A stretch of DNA of 63,290 nucleotides, from contig JAQWSU010000020.1 of NCBI GenBank assembly GCA_029243025.1, positions 1 to 63,290 of the forward strand, in the 5' to 3' direction. The position numbers and the translations under genes were made by a program. This document shows positions 43,801 to 53,243 of the stretch, piece by piece. Below the pieces are notes generated by a model. It saw only the letters and a list, made by a program, of their open reading frames with translations. It made no database searches and had not been told where the DNA came from. The first letter of the stretch is position 1. Each line of letters starts with the position of its first letter. This stretch comes from Pirellulaceae bacterium (GTDB lineage Bacteria; Planctomycetota; Planctomycetia; Pirellulales; Pirellulaceae).

Positions 43801-46800
43801 GAGCGCTCCATAGACTTGCTGTTGCACGTCGTGGAGAAGTTCTTCGCGACCCTGCCCTTCGCTAGGGAAAGTCAAACGGATAGGCATCGTGTTGACGAAG
43901 AGGCCAACCGTACTCTCGCTGCCGGATTCGGTCCGCCCTTGCAAAGGCACACCAAAAATAACAGAGTCCTGTCGAGTCTGTTCCCTGAGACTCTGAGCGT
44001 AGGCGGCGCAGAGAAGCGTGAAAGGGGTCACATTGGCTTTTCGCGCACTCGCTTCAACCGCACTCCACAGAGGTGGTTCAAGATCGAAAAATAAACTGGA
44101 ACTGGAAAATCGCGTCGGACAGGTGTCTGAGTCTCGAGGGAAAAGGACCGGTGGTTCATGACTCAAACGCTCCTTCCAGTAAGTCATGATCTCTTCCCGA
44201 TTGTTTTCGAGTCGCATTCTTTGATTCTGGACGAAATCGTAGTAACGATCGAGATTGCAATCGGCGAATGAGTCCCCTTCCTTGAGTTTGCTGTAGTGTT
44301 CGTAGATTTCTGCGCGAATCCTTTTGGTGGAAACACCATCGACGGCAATGTGGTGGGCAACAACTAAAAAGTGATGTTCTTGTTCCGAAAGCTTTAAAAG
44401 CCGTCCTCGAATCAGAGGTTGTCCGTCCAAGGCGAATGGCTCCTCCCGAAGGGAAGTCAAGAGAGCCTCAACCTCGGTTTCGGAAGCCACGTCCTGAACC
44501 TGAAAATCGACCTCGAGATCCTCGACAACGACAGCTTTCAAGTCATCGTCTTCGAATTCGAAGCGCGTCCTGAGGCTTTGGTGAGAGTCCAGAACACGTT
44601 GCAGAGCGTCTCCGAGGAGACTCCCCTTCAGAGGACCTAACAGACGATCCGACCAAGCGACGTGATGGGTCGCTTCCAGATTATAGGTTCGCTCCAGATA
44701 GTAGATCCCTTCCTGGGTCGAGGACGGGTTAAAAGAGCGGTGCTCCGTGATCGGATTCTCTCTGAGGCCCGGTGAGCCAGACTCCAAATGTTCCGGAAGC
44801 CCCTTGACCACGGTCACCACCGAATTATGCCGAGAACTCTGCAGTTTCCAACGAGCAAAAATTTGGGCAAACAGACGGCTGCCTTCCTTGGCTGAGAGGT
44901 ACTGCAAACCGGTGGTCTCAACAATGTCTTTCACCCCACCACGAACGGCCATTCCTTCGTCCGCCCATGCCGTCCATTGAATGGAAAGGACAGGTACTTG
45001 GGGTTGCTGAAAACCGTCCAGCAAAGCGTTAGCAGCTGCGTAGTCGGCCTGTCCCGGTGTCCCAAAGTAAGCCGCGACAGACGAGAATTGCACGATACCT
45101 TGAAGCTTAGACAGGGATAGCGCCTGGACCAGCAATTCCAAACCCAGGTTCTTAGCCCGAAAAACCTCTCCCAGATCTCGGGGATCTCGTTCTAGAAAGG
45201 GGCACATGGAACCCAAACCTGCGGCGTGAAAAAGATAGTTAATTGGGCGATCGTGAAGCTGAGCTTTCCGGACGGCTTCAGGATCGGAAATATCACAGCA
45301 CAAGTATTCGACTCTCTGCGAACTGTGTTGTTCTACCCAATCTGGGACTTCCGGCCGCCGACCAAGTAAAAGAAAACGCGATGGGCTGCTATCCAAGAGT
45401 TCTCTGACCACTCGGGATGCGATACCTCGACCGCCACCGCTGACCAAAATGAGATCCTCCGCCCCCAATTCGTAAGGCGGAGAGTAATCGTCCAGTTCTG
45501 CTGAATCTAAAGCCAGCAGCGTTTCAACTTGGGATTGCCCTGAGCCTTTCACCCAACGCCCGATTGCGAGTTCGCCCAACACCCTGTCCAGCAGCGCCGG
45601 TGGAACCTCGCCGACCTCCAAATGATGATAGGAAAACTGAAGCGAACGTACGTCTTTGTGCGCAGACCTCAAGAAAGCAGTGAGAGCCCGAAAACTCGCC
45701 AACAATTCATTTCGTTCTTCTCCATAGCTGACTACGGCAAAACGCGCTTCGCCGCCTTCCTTGGCCCGTGCTTGAATCGCTTTCATGATGCCAGGCAGGA
45801 GATTCTCTCTCAGCTCTTTGCTGCCCGGAAGACGTCCCAAGTACAAACGGTGTTGACTGTCTCCGTTGAGTCCACCGAGGGATCCTGTTTTGCTTGACCA
45901 TTCTTGACGAGACCAAGACATATCCCAAGGCTCTGCCTGCTCGAATACCGGGCAATTCCGCAATTCAAAACAGCGGACGGGGACGTCGGCAGACTCAACA
46001 GGTCCGAGGGATTCGCTTGCTTGAAGAATCATCCGAATACTGTTGAGCCCGCGGAATCCCCGATGTTTCGGTGGGAGGACCGAGCCTCTCAGTTGGGAGA
46101 TAATCGAAATGAGCTTCAGTGAGTCCAGGCCCAGCTCCGCATCGAATTCCACATCCAATCCCAAGCGAGACTTCGGGTAACCCGTGACGGCTGAGACCAC
46201 GTTCCGCACCTGTTCTTCCGGGGATAGGCCGGCTACAGGAGTTTCTGGTTCGTTGTCCCACAACGAGTTGTTCCGGGGACGGCAACGGGTCAACGGGGGA
46301 CGCTGAAAAGAGAGAGGCTCCCGTAGTCTCCGCTGCAAATCGGTAACATTCTGCAAAAGCCCCCGGTCGCCTTCATCGAGGGAGAGCACCTGAAATGGCT
46401 TGCCCGCAAGAATGTCCTTGATCAAAGCGCCAAGGACACGTCTGGGACCTACCTCCACGAAACGACGTATCCCTGCTTCGTAGGCCAGTTCTATTTGAGA
46501 AACAAAATCTACGGGCGCTGCGACTTGGGAAGCCAGCAGAGATGCGACGCGCTGGTGAGCCTCTGGATTGAGTTGCTCTCCAGTTCGAGAATGGGGATAA
46601 AAAGTACGTTCCGAATTGGCGGGAATAGGAACTCGCGGACACTTCAACGCTAATCCCAAGAGATGAGCTCTCATGGGCTCGACAGCGTGGCTGACATAAC
46701 TCGAGTGAAAGCCTCGGTCTACCATCAGATGAGCGGTACCCAGTCCGACCTTCTTGGCCAAGTCAGCGGCTTCTTTTAAATTCTCGGGTTTTCCCGCAAC

Positions 46801-48792
46801 CACTAACTGGGAATAGGAATTAATGTTGGCGATCTCAAGTTTGGGGTCCATTCCGTGAACCAAATCCAGGGCTCTTTCTGCGTTACCTAACAGACATAAA
46901 AGGGAGCTTTCTGGGCCGTTTCCTTGACTCATGATTCGCCCCCGGACCGTCACAGCTTTGACCGCCTCCTCAAACGTGATCGCACCGGTTGCGTAGAGCG
47001 CCGTGTACTCGCCCAAGGAATGGCCCAAAGCAAGGTCACAATCAATCCCAGTTTGCGACCTGAGTGTCTGCAAGAGGGCTGCGGAAACACAGAACAGAGC
47101 CGGTTGAGCCAGAACCGTATTCCGCAGCGCGGCGTCCTGCGCAGGGCCTTGGGTGGAAGGATAGAGGGCCTCCAGAAGACTTAATCCCGTCTCTTGTTGA
47201 ACGATCGATTCGGCCGCCTCGAAAAGGGGACGAACTTCCGCTGTATCATACAGCTCAGACAACATGCCAGGGTACTGAGAACCTTGACCAGGAAAAAGAA
47301 AGGCGATCTCCCCGGAAAGTGAAGGCAAACTCCCAAACAAATAGTTCTCAGGCTGCACCAAGGCCGTACGGGCCCCGGATGGAGGTGTGGACAAGACCAA
47401 GGCAAAATTGGTACCGCCAAAGCCGAAGCCACTCACAGCAGTCTGGACCACCTCTTCTTTCACGGACGTAGGTCGCTGGACGACAGTCAAACGTTGTTCT
47501 GCTTTGAGAAGGCCAGTGCCGGGCTCCTCAAAGTTCGTTTGAGGTGGCAGGAGTCCACAGTTGATGGGAATGAGGGCGTTGAACAGTCCAGCCATGCCGG
47601 CTGCCGTCCGAAGGTGCCCAACGGAGGCTTTGGCCGAACCCAAGCTTAACGGCTGTTCTGGCTGTCGTTGAAAAAATTGGTCCAGAGAGGCAAGTTCCGT
47701 AGGGTCTCCGATCGATGTCCCGGTTCCGTGGCACTCCACGTAAAGCGTGTCGCTGGGCTTGAAGCTACCTTGAACGTAAGCCCTCTGCAGAGCCCGTAGT
47801 TGACCAGAAGTTTGAGGTGCGGTGATTCCTGCACCGGCTCCGTCGGAGGAACTGCCAACGTTATTGAGCACTGCATAAATCGTGTCGTCATTACGCAAGG
47901 CATCGTGAAGTCTTTTGAGGATGACGATCCCACAACCCTCACCCAGGACAAATCCATCAGCCCGTTCTTCGAAAGGAAAGGAGCCCAGCTCGGCCAAAGC
48001 CGTCACCTTGCTGAAGAGAACGAAAGCATCGGCGGTCATCCAAGTATCCACCCCACCACTGACAACCAGGTCACACTCCCCGGTTCGTAGCGAGTTCACC
48101 CCGCAGTCGATGGCCGCGAGGGATGATGCACAGGCAGCGTCGATTGTGATGTTGGGACCATGGAGGTCGAAGGCCCAAGCGATCCGTCCGGCTACAAGGT
48201 GAGTGGAGCGTCCGGGAAGGCTGTCTGGAGTTAGCGCGTAATCCGGAAATTTTTCCAAGTAACGTTGAAAGAGCCCCTCTAAATCATTTTTTTCGCCGTC
48301 TTCTGTTAAGCCGCGAAGCCGGTGGAAAATCCGTCGAGTCCCAAAAGACTCACATTGAGCCTCAGCAACATCGCAGCCTGCAGTAGCGGCTACAAAGACC
48401 CCGGCTTTCTCGCGGTCAAAGTCACTGCAAAGCAGCCCGGCGTCATCAAGCGCATCACGCGTACAGAGGAGCGAGAGGAGCTGGGGGTAGCTCATCGTCT
48501 TCAGGGTCGCGGGAGGAATCGCTAGGAAATCGTAGTCCTCCTGGAACTCCTCAAGCAGAGCTGCCAGCTTGGAATAACTGGACACCTCTCGGTCTCGATT
48601 CTCGGAATAAAAAAGTTCTTGCTCCCACAACCAATCGGGAATTTCTCGGATAAAACATCGTTTTTTAAGAATATTGTGGAAGTAGCCCTTGAGAGTGCGA
48701 CTCCCGGGCATTCGCAAACCGACTCCCACGATGGCGATGGGAACACTGGGGCCAAATTGCTTTTGATCGGGCAGTGAAGAAGAGTAACGCAA
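40828..48792 (-). CDS. Hybrid polyketide synthase / nonribosomal peptide synthetase (KS-AT-ACP-KR-C-A-PCP-TE)
   Basis: 2654 residues. KS about 17-470 (C221 in DAACASS, H355 in HGTGT, H393 in GHLRTAAG). AT about 495-800 (S592 in GHSLGEY; RGFHS at the place of the malonyl-type AFHS). ACP about 855-925 (S891 in LGLDSLK). KR about 1110-1290 (GGGRGIA; S1238, Y1251). C about 1345-1780 (HHIAVDG, H1480-G1486). A about 1790-2270 (TSGTSGTPKG; by-eye pocket code DAFWVGGTFK, closest to valine). PCP S2323 in LGGHSL. TE about 2380-2650 (S2453 in GWSSG, H2624). So one malonate extension, ketoreduction, condensation with probably Val, and release. ACP before KR is the order seen in PfaA-type synthases rather than in classical modules. 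Start is TTG 48792; the KS begins 16 residues later. Loading substrate unknown. Confidence 0.92.
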   Translation of the reverse strand: MRYSSSLPDQKQFGPSVPIAIVGVGLRMPGSRTLKGYFHNILKKRCFIREIPDWLWEQELFYSENRDREVSSYSKLAALLEEFQEDYDFLAIPPATLKTMSYPQLLSLLCTRDALDDAGLLCSDFDREKAGVFVAATAGCDVAEAQCESFGTRRIFHRLRGLTEDGEKNDLEGLFQRYLEKFPDYALTPDSLPGRSTHLVAGRIAWAFDLHGPNITIDAACASSLAAIDCGVNSLRTGECDLVVSGGVDTWMTADAFVLFSKVTALAELGSFPFEERADGFVLGEGCGIVILKRLHDALRNDDTIYAVLNNVGSSSDGAGAGITAPQTSGQLRALQRAYVQGSFKPSDTLYVECHGTGTSIGDPTELASLDQFFQRQPEQPLSLGSAKASVGHLRTAAGMAGLFNALIPINCGLLPPQTNFEEPGTGLLKAEQRLTVVQRPTSVKEEVVQTAVSGFGFGGTNFALVLSTPPSGARTALVQPENYLFGSLPSLSGEIAFLFPGQGSQYPGMLSELYDTAEVRPLFEAAESIVQQETGLSLLEALYPSTQGPAQDAALRNTVLAQPALFCVSAALLQTLRSQTGIDCDLALGHSLGEYTALYATGAITFEEAVKAVTVRGRIMSQGNGPESSLLCLLGNAERALDLVHGMDPKLEIANINSYSQLVVAGKPENLKEAADLAKKVGLGTAHLMVDRGFHSSYVSHAVEPMRAHLLGLALKCPRVPIPANSERTFYPHSRTGEQLNPEAHQRVASLLASQVAAPVDFVSQIELAYEAGIRRFVEVGPRRVLGALIKDILAGKPFQVLSLDEGDRGLLQNVTDLQRRLREPLSFQRPPLTRCRPRNNSLWDNEPETPVAGLSPEEQVRNVVSAVTGYPKSRLGLDVEFDAELGLDSLKLISIISQLRGSVLPPKHRGFRGLNSIRMILQASESLGPVESADVPVRCFELRNCPVFEQAEPWDMSWSRQEWSSKTGSLGGLNGDSQHRLYLGRLPGSKELRENLLPGIMKAIQARAKEGGEARFAVVSYGEERNELLASFRALTAFLRSAHKDVRSLQFSYHHLEVGEVPPALLDRVLGELAIGRWVKGSGQSQVETLLALDSAELDDYSPPYELGAEDLILVSGGGRGIASRVVRELLDSSPSRFLLLGRRPEVPDWVEQHSSQRVEYLCCDISDPEAVRKAQLHDRPINYLFHAAGLGSMCPFLERDPRDLGEVFRAKNLGLELLVQALSLSKLQGIVQFSSVAAYFGTPGQADYAAANALLDGFQQPQVPVLSIQWTAWADEGMAVRGGVKDIVETTGLQYLSAKEGSRLFAQIFARWKLQSSRHNSVVTVVKGLPEHLESGSPGLRENPITEHRSFNPSSTQEGIYYLERTYNLEATHHVAWSDRLLGPLKGSLLGDALQRVLDSHQSLRTRFEFEDDDLKAVVVEDLEVDFQVQDVASETEVEALLTSLREEPFALDGQPLIRGRLLKLSEQEHHFLVVAHHIAVDGVSTKRIRAEIYEHYSKLKEGDSFADCNLDRYYDFVQNQRMRLENNREEIMTYWKERLSHEPPVLFPRDSDTCPTRFSSSSLFFDLEPPLWSAVEASARKANVTPFTLLCAAYAQSLREQTRQDSVIFGVPLQGRTESGSESTVGLFVNTMPIRLTFPSEGQGREELLHDVQQQVYGALEYEDLPFPDLVRELAPSRQPGVNPLFQCVLEYQSIGSEGQGLPELSLEFRSLEPPQQFYDLVFAVLSDKERSYCRLQYRTDVLSDSEIQQLKRHFLRFLQRLTEESLGKEKSSPSPDSKCLRKTIPQSFWEQVQAGPQALALVEDGAQYSYRELGANVVAVVGALRARGVKANSRVAVCLRRNHDFVACVLGILQLGASYLPFDPNDKPARKEQLLKEAGAELLVTHGEFGSAKIPTIKPEELFQSLASNGETVVPTDESDPESMATIIFTSGTSGTPKGVKISHINIQALVQGLNELELGPGKRILHASSPAFDASFFEIWGALLTGATLILHGETTPTLTGLARTLEREKVTTAWFTASLFHLIVDESPGLLSALDQVVSGGEVLSPRHLEIALAHCPRTHFYNGYGPSEGTTFSSLHRIEVGDLNREEGIPIGRPLPFCTLKILGQGHSPVPTGQIGEIAIGGGGLCQGYLSPKDESGRFCPDSSTAEKRLYLTGDRGRFSEDGVLEFLGREDRQVKIRGFRVEPEGVERCLLNFEDVLRCAVGCQVDQDSHYLVAYVVLKSVSHTTPEELREALRGSLPDYMVPRLILKVKNIPMTVTGKVDWGSLSDLSSSKPRYSLILPREPLEGLLTAIWEEALKVRPIGVTDDFIDLGGHSLVALRIFNAIERLLEKRLPVSTLFQAPTVEKLAALIRTEGWETKWETIVPIREGEGRPSFYCVHPAGGTVFCYRDLAREFDQEFSFYGIQAKGLDGREPLHESLDQMVVDYVDALVEHQPKGPYYLGGWSSGGVVAFEMAQLLKRRGKDVGLLVLFDTFFPLGSYRKQEQILGDVTQTLRDIKRLGSDTVFHAKKVLSSQEGIELAAVKRVTRHASKILLGRLGLAERHFYESVDTDTVKAQNTLVQRAVQDLNAYVANKYDDRTVLFQSRDNNFEGKFDGRLAWNRVVPKLQVIPVAGDHYTFLEQPNCKILAQQLERAIRDVELARGAD

Positions 48793-48955
48793 CTGTCTTT
48801 AACCTAGCAAATAACAATTACAGAAGGATCATTGCTAGGAGCCATAGAATGAAAAATCGTCCAGCAACCCTGTACTATCCTAATTACCAAATCCGAAGAC
48901 TTCAAAACCTCACTCGCACAAATTCCTGTATAGATTGATGAACCGAAGAAGGCCG

Positions 48956-48979
48956 CATTAAGCTCTATAAAGCTTAATG
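48956..48979. promoter_or_regulatory. Perfect inverted repeat upstream of the PKS-NRPS gene
   Basis: CATTAAGCT (48956-48964) and AGCTTAATG (48971-48979) pair perfectly around a six-base loop; CCG/CGG extend it past a one-base bulge. It lies 164 bases before the PKS-NRPS start and 434 before the sulfatase. An operator or an old terminator are both possible. Confidence 0.4.
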
Positions 48980-48988
48980 ACGGACTGT

Positions 48989-49130
48989 TAGGAATTTTGG
49001 TCACACACCGTACTCGCAGGACGAATCGATCGAGCTCCCCGAAGAAGCGCATCCAAATCGAGGTGCAAGTCATCCACGTCAGCCAGTGCCCTCAGTGTTG
49101 AAGCCTGCCATCCAGCCACCATGATTCAAG
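48989..49130 (+). repeat. Dispersed relict repeat, copy B
   Basis: Longest copy. Its first half matches 53244-53310 (AGGAATTTTG, then GAATCGATC-AGCT), its second half matches 4339-4448 up to GATTCAAG. One frame reads GHTPYSQDESIELPEEAH without stop, so the ancestor probably coded for protein. Confidence 0.6.
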
Positions 49131-49412
49131 ATTTCCGCGATGATGCCGTCCGAAGGCCGTTCCAGGAACGCACACCCTTCATCTGACCGCCAAACGGTTG
49201 AAAAGAGAATCGGTCCACCTCATGCCTTCGCATCCTGGCCCCCACAAGAGATTAAGATGGATAATCATAACAAGGTCTCGCGTCGAACGTTTTTGATCCC
49301 CCGGGGTCGCTTCAGCAACTGCAAAACTGGCGGCAGCATGAAAAATAATGGGCGTGCAACGGATCGTGCGGCATTAGATGGGTTGTTGCGACGATTGATA
49401 AAAGGATGTGCA

Positions 49413-51269
49413 ATGCGATCTCGGGTTCGAATTTTTATTTTTGTCTTCACTGCGACGAGCAGTTTTGCGGTAGCTCATTCCCGCCCCGCGGATGACAAGC
49501 CCAACGTCGTCATCTTCATTTCCGACGACCAAGGCTACGGCGACATGGGCATCCATGGCAACAATTTCATTCATACGCCTCGCCTCGACCGGATGGCGCG
49601 CGACGGCGCGCGGCTCGACCGCTTCTACGTGTCGCCCGTTTGCGCGCCGACCCGCGCCAGCCTGATGACCGGCCGTTATCACCTGCGCACGCGTGTCTCG
49701 TCCACAAGCCTCGGCCACGAGGTGATGAATACCGAAGAGGTCACCCTTGCCGAAGTTCTGCGCGGCAACGGTTACGTCACGGGCGCCTTCGGGAAGTGGC
49801 ACAACGGTCACCACCCGCCGTACCACCCCAACGGCCAGGGCTTCGACCACTACCTGGGCGTTTGCCAGGGCCACTGGAACAACTACTTTAACCTGCTGAT
49901 GGAACGCAACGGTCAGCCCTACCCCACGCACGGATACACGTCCGACGTGCTGACCGATCACGCCATGGAGTTCATCAAAACTAACCGCGACAAGCCGTTC
50001 TTTTGCTACGTGCCTTACAACGTGCCGCACACGCCTTTTCAGGTGCCCGACAAGTACTATGACAAGTACGCCGCAGCGGGTTTGAATGCGAGCGACGCGA
50101 GCGCGTACGGCATGTGCGAAAATATGGACCTCAACGTTGGGCGCGTGCTCGATCAGCTCGACGCGCTGGGTATCGCGAAAAACACAATCGTGATCTACAT
50201 GTCCGACAATGGCCCGAACTCAGGAAAAAAAACGCCGCGTTTCAACGCGAACATGAAAGGTCGCAAGGGCTCGGTGCACGAAGGAGGCGTCCGTGTGCCG
50301 TTTTTCATCCGCTGGCCCGGGCAGATCGCGTCGGGACAAGTCATCGATACGATCGCGTCGCACATCGATGTGCTTCCGTCTCTCGTCGAGCTGACGGGAA
50401 CAAAAATGGGAAAGACCCTGCCGCAAGACGGCGTGAGTCTCGTGCCACTGATCAACAACAACAATCAAGAACCGGCGGGATGGCCGCAGCGCATGATCTT
50501 CTCGTCGCAGACGTCACCTGGCCACCAATGGCCAGTTCCATCGCTTCATGAGGATTTGGCGAAAACAAAGATTTCGGTGCGCACACCGAGATACCGCGCC
50601 GTGACAGAACGCAAGGACGCTGACGGGAAAGCCATCTGGCAGCTGTACGACATGCAGGATGACCCAAGCCAGAAAAACGACATTGCCAAGAAGAACCCGC
50701 GTGTACTCGCCGACCTTACCGCCGCTTCCGACGCTTGGTTCGCCGACGTAACTCGTAACGGTTACGGCTTACTGCCCGCGCCCATCGGCGGCGTGGCCCA
50801 CCCGATTATCAACGGCTATGAAACCGTGCTGCTCAACGCGCAAGACGCACAACTCGAATCGCGCAGCCTGACAACGGCGTGGGTCCACAGGCTCGGCAAC
50901 AACGGTTGGATCGATAATTGGACGACGATGGACTTCACCCCATGGTGGCAAATTGACGTGCGCGAGTCTGGCAAGTGGGACGTGACGATCCACTACAACG
51001 CGGCTGCGGACGCCGTCGGCACGAGGCTGCGCGTTAGCGCTGGCGATCAAGCGATCGAAGCAATCATCACGCAAGCATTGGTCTCTGATCCGCTGCCACG
51101 CCCGAATCGCACACCCATGCGACACTACATCGACAAAAACTGGGCGACGCTCAGGGTGGGTCAGCTGAAATTTGAGATGGGCGCCGAGCGGTTGCGCGTC
51201 GAAGTGATCAGCCAAACTGGCAAGCTGGTGATGCAGCTCAAAGACATTGTGCTGACCCGGCCGCACTAA
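49413..51269 (+). CDS. Secreted formylglycine-dependent sulfatase
   Basis: 618 residues from ATG 49413, which has an AAAGGA box six bases upstream and opens a signal peptide (about residues 7-21, cut near AHS). Catalytic core about 30-450: metal ligands D38-D39 in ISDDQGYGDMG, the formylglycine site C77 in CAPTRASLMTGR, FGKWHNG, and D265-N266 in SDNGPNSGKK. The last 150 residues form a beta-rich domain (about 460-618) like those in many planctomycete arylsulfatases. It would remove sulfate esters from polysaccharides or small molecules outside the cytoplasm; formylglycine must be made by an enzyme encoded elsewhere. It is divergent to the PKS-NRPS gene and has higher GC than its neighbours. 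Confidence 0.93.
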   Translation: MRSRVRIFIFVFTATSSFAVAHSRPADDKPNVVIFISDDQGYGDMGIHGNNFIHTPRLDRMARDGARLDRFYVSPVCAPTRASLMTGRYHLRTRVSSTSLGHEVMNTEEVTLAEVLRGNGYVTGAFGKWHNGHHPPYHPNGQGFDHYLGVCQGHWNNYFNLLMERNGQPYPTHGYTSDVLTDHAMEFIKTNRDKPFFCYVPYNVPHTPFQVPDKYYDKYAAAGLNASDASAYGMCENMDLNVGRVLDQLDALGIAKNTIVIYMSDNGPNSGKKTPRFNANMKGRKGSVHEGGVRVPFFIRWPGQIASGQVIDTIASHIDVLPSLVELTGTKMGKTLPQDGVSLVPLINNNNQEPAGWPQRMIFSSQTSPGHQWPVPSLHEDLAKTKISVRTPRYRAVTERKDADGKAIWQLYDMQDDPSQKNDIAKKNPRVLADLTAASDAWFADVTRNGYGLLPAPIGGVAHPIINGYETVLLNAQDAQLESRSLTTAWVHRLGNNGWIDNWTTMDFTPWWQIDVRESGKWDVTIHYNAAADAVGTRLRVSAGDQAIEAIITQALVSDPLPRPNRTPMRHYIDKNWATLRVGQLKFEMGAERLRVEVISQTGKLVMQLKDIVLTRPH

Positions 51270-51912
51270 CGGTGTTTGGTGGTGAGGTTCAATCGAGAAA
51301 CCGGAGACACTGCTGCGCAGGAAAGGCGAGTGTGCTTCAAAGGCTACGCGATCGGGCAGATGGAAAAGGTCAGGCGATCCATTGCGATGGGGCCGATTCT
51401 AGGCGAGAGTTTTTCAGATTGTTTAATAAACCAAACTGATCTTCATCTGACTGGGATTTTGTTTCGTTCATAGCGGATGGCAGGATCGCGGAGCGGATTG
51501 TTTTGTTTCGGCGAACGTCGATCTTTATTTAGCTGGATGACTGTTGGATCCGACTTGCAAATAATGCGATGCCCAGTTTAAATGTTGGACCTCAACCAGC
51601 CATTCTACAGTCGACGGAAAAATCATTTGATTAATCTTCTCATCACCAGAGATGGAGACGGGTCCATCGGTTCACTTTTGGCCGTTGGATTAACGGGGTC
51701 GAAAGAGCCAGATTCATTTCCCGGGCGAAGAAACGACCAACTTGGTTGTAACGCCCCCCTTTGTCGAATGATAAAAATCGCTTTGCCGTTGATGGTCCTG
51801 TGATTGAGAGCCGAGTCGAAAATCGAAAAGAAGGGTGAAAATGCCGAAGTCGCGATTTACGCCTTCTAGGAGAAGAAACCAATGATTTTCATCAAGTCGA
51901 GGTCCTGAAGAC
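51270..51912. other. Intergenic region after the sulfatase
   Basis: 643 bases. Several short frames on both strands, none with protein-like composition, start site or known motif. I see nothing else definable. Confidence 0.55.
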
Positions 51913-53169
51913 ATGAGAATCCATCGAGTTGATCTCATTGTTTTTCCGGTGATACTTCTGACCGGCATCCTGCTCGGTTCGGTGCAGGTCGCCTCCATGC
52001 CCGGCGTCCCTTCCCACGGCCGGTATCACGCCAGTGATATGGACGATCTCCAGGAGCAGCTCCTCGGACACTCCGTGTTGCCGAAGCCCTGGTCCGCGGC
52101 CTCCGATCACCCCGGATGGCTCGCGATCTGCGGCCTGTACCAGAGGGTATCCACCGCGACCGGACTTCAGGGGATGAGGCTCTGGAATCGCTTGACGCCA
52201 GTGTTTCTAGGGCTTAACCTCTGCCTCTTTCTGGGCTTGACCCGCCAGCTCCGCTTCAATCGTCTGCAAGCCCTGGCCCTGACCGCGGTACTGCTCGCGT
52301 CCGGTGCCACCATCACCTGGAGCGTGGTTCTGGAAACCCATGTACTCGCCCTCACCAGCCTTCTTCTCCCTGCCCTGATCCTCACCAATCGACGATTGAC
52401 GTCGCGACTCTGGAGCCGGCCTAACCCGGCGGATGTTGCGACCTACGGCGTAGCCATCGCCATCGCAACATCGATCACCATCACCAACATGATGCTCGCG
52501 ATTCTGGCGGTGATTCCAGTCAACTTCCTCCGACATCCAAGCCCCGCTCGTCTCGTGACCCGAACGATTCGACGACTCCCCACCCTGATATCGGCGAGTC
52601 TGGTCGGCGTCGGAATCCTGGCATTCGTTCATCTCATAAGCTGGTATATGCACCAGGATCGGAATATGCCGCAGTTCCTTGAGGTGCTGGGGGAACGCCG
52701 CCTGCTTCAAAGCATGAGAGGTTCCTGGTGGGACTCCATCCTGTCACTGGCTTGGATCGCACCACCAATAGACGCCTACAGCGGTAGACCTGAGTACCTC
52801 CAGATGCTGTCGCTCGAACGCAACTGGTCGACTGCCCCTGCGTACCTCTCGGGCCTCGCCGTGTTGTTCCTGACGATCTGCTCGTTCCGCGTCGTATCCG
52901 CACGCACGATGTTCATACCGGCTTTCGTGCTCTTCGGTGTCGTTCTGCATTCCGTCTACGGACTCGGCGAATCATTTCTCTTCGCAGCAAATTATACGTG
53001 GGCGAGTGTAATCTCCGTCGGCCTCCTCGGCCGCGCCGTGATGCCTCGTCAACTCGGGTGGATCGCCTTTTCCGTCGCCCTGATCATGCTGATCGTGAAT
53101 CTCCTGATCTGGAAACACGGCCTCGACTGGATCATCGAAAACAACTACCTCCTGCCGCCCGCCCACTGA
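51913..53169 (+). CDS. Polytopic inner-membrane protein, possibly GT-C type glycosyltransferase
   Basis: 418 residues with about ten membrane helices (for example LIVFPVILLTGILLGSV at the start and VALIMLIVNLLIW near the end). A first extracytoplasmic loop (about 30-75) contains an acidic pair (DMDD) and SDHPGW, in the place where GT-C enzymes keep their catalytic acid, and ETHVL follows in a later loop. This outline resembles membrane mannosyltransferase-like proteins, but no family is certain. ATG 51913 has a GAGG box nine bases upstream. GC is higher than in the NRPS genes. It has no partner on its strand; link to the metabolite genes is unknown. Confidence 0.55.
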   Translation: MRIHRVDLIVFPVILLTGILLGSVQVASMPGVPSHGRYHASDMDDLQEQLLGHSVLPKPWSAASDHPGWLAICGLYQRVSTATGLQGMRLWNRLTPVFLGLNLCLFLGLTRQLRFNRLQALALTAVLLASGATITWSVVLETHVLALTSLLLPALILTNRRLTSRLWSRPNPADVATYGVAIAIATSITITNMMLAILAVIPVNFLRHPSPARLVTRTIRRLPTLISASLVGVGILAFVHLISWYMHQDRNMPQFLEVLGERRLLQSMRGSWWDSILSLAWIAPPIDAYSGRPEYLQMLSLERNWSTAPAYLSGLAVLFLTICSFRVVSARTMFIPAFVLFGVVLHSVYGLGESFLFAANYTWASVISVGLLGRAVMPRQLGWIAFSVALIMLIVNLLIWKHGLDWIIENNYLLPPAH

Positions 53170-53243
53170 TTGTTGCAGAATCGTCCCAAGATGTTCTTCG
53201 AGATCATTAGCCGCATGGGGAGCCAGTGCTTCGGCGAGCACTG

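Larger units (their letters stand above)
48793..49412. other. Divergent promoter region between PKS-NRPS and sulfatase
   Basis: 620 bases. It contains a stem-loop (48956-48979) and relict repeat copy B (48989-49130). The open frame upstream of the sulfatase ATG (49140-49412) has no signal-like or conserved sequence and is taken as untranslated. Confidence 0.5.

Noticed and set aside
48804-49073. Minus-strand 89-codon frame upstream of the PKS-NRPS gene
   Set aside because: It crosses the stem-loop and the relict repeat and has no start context.
49140-49412. N-terminal extension of the sulfatase frame
   Set aside because: The ATG at 49413 has a good ribosome site and opens directly into a signal peptide; the extension would bury it.
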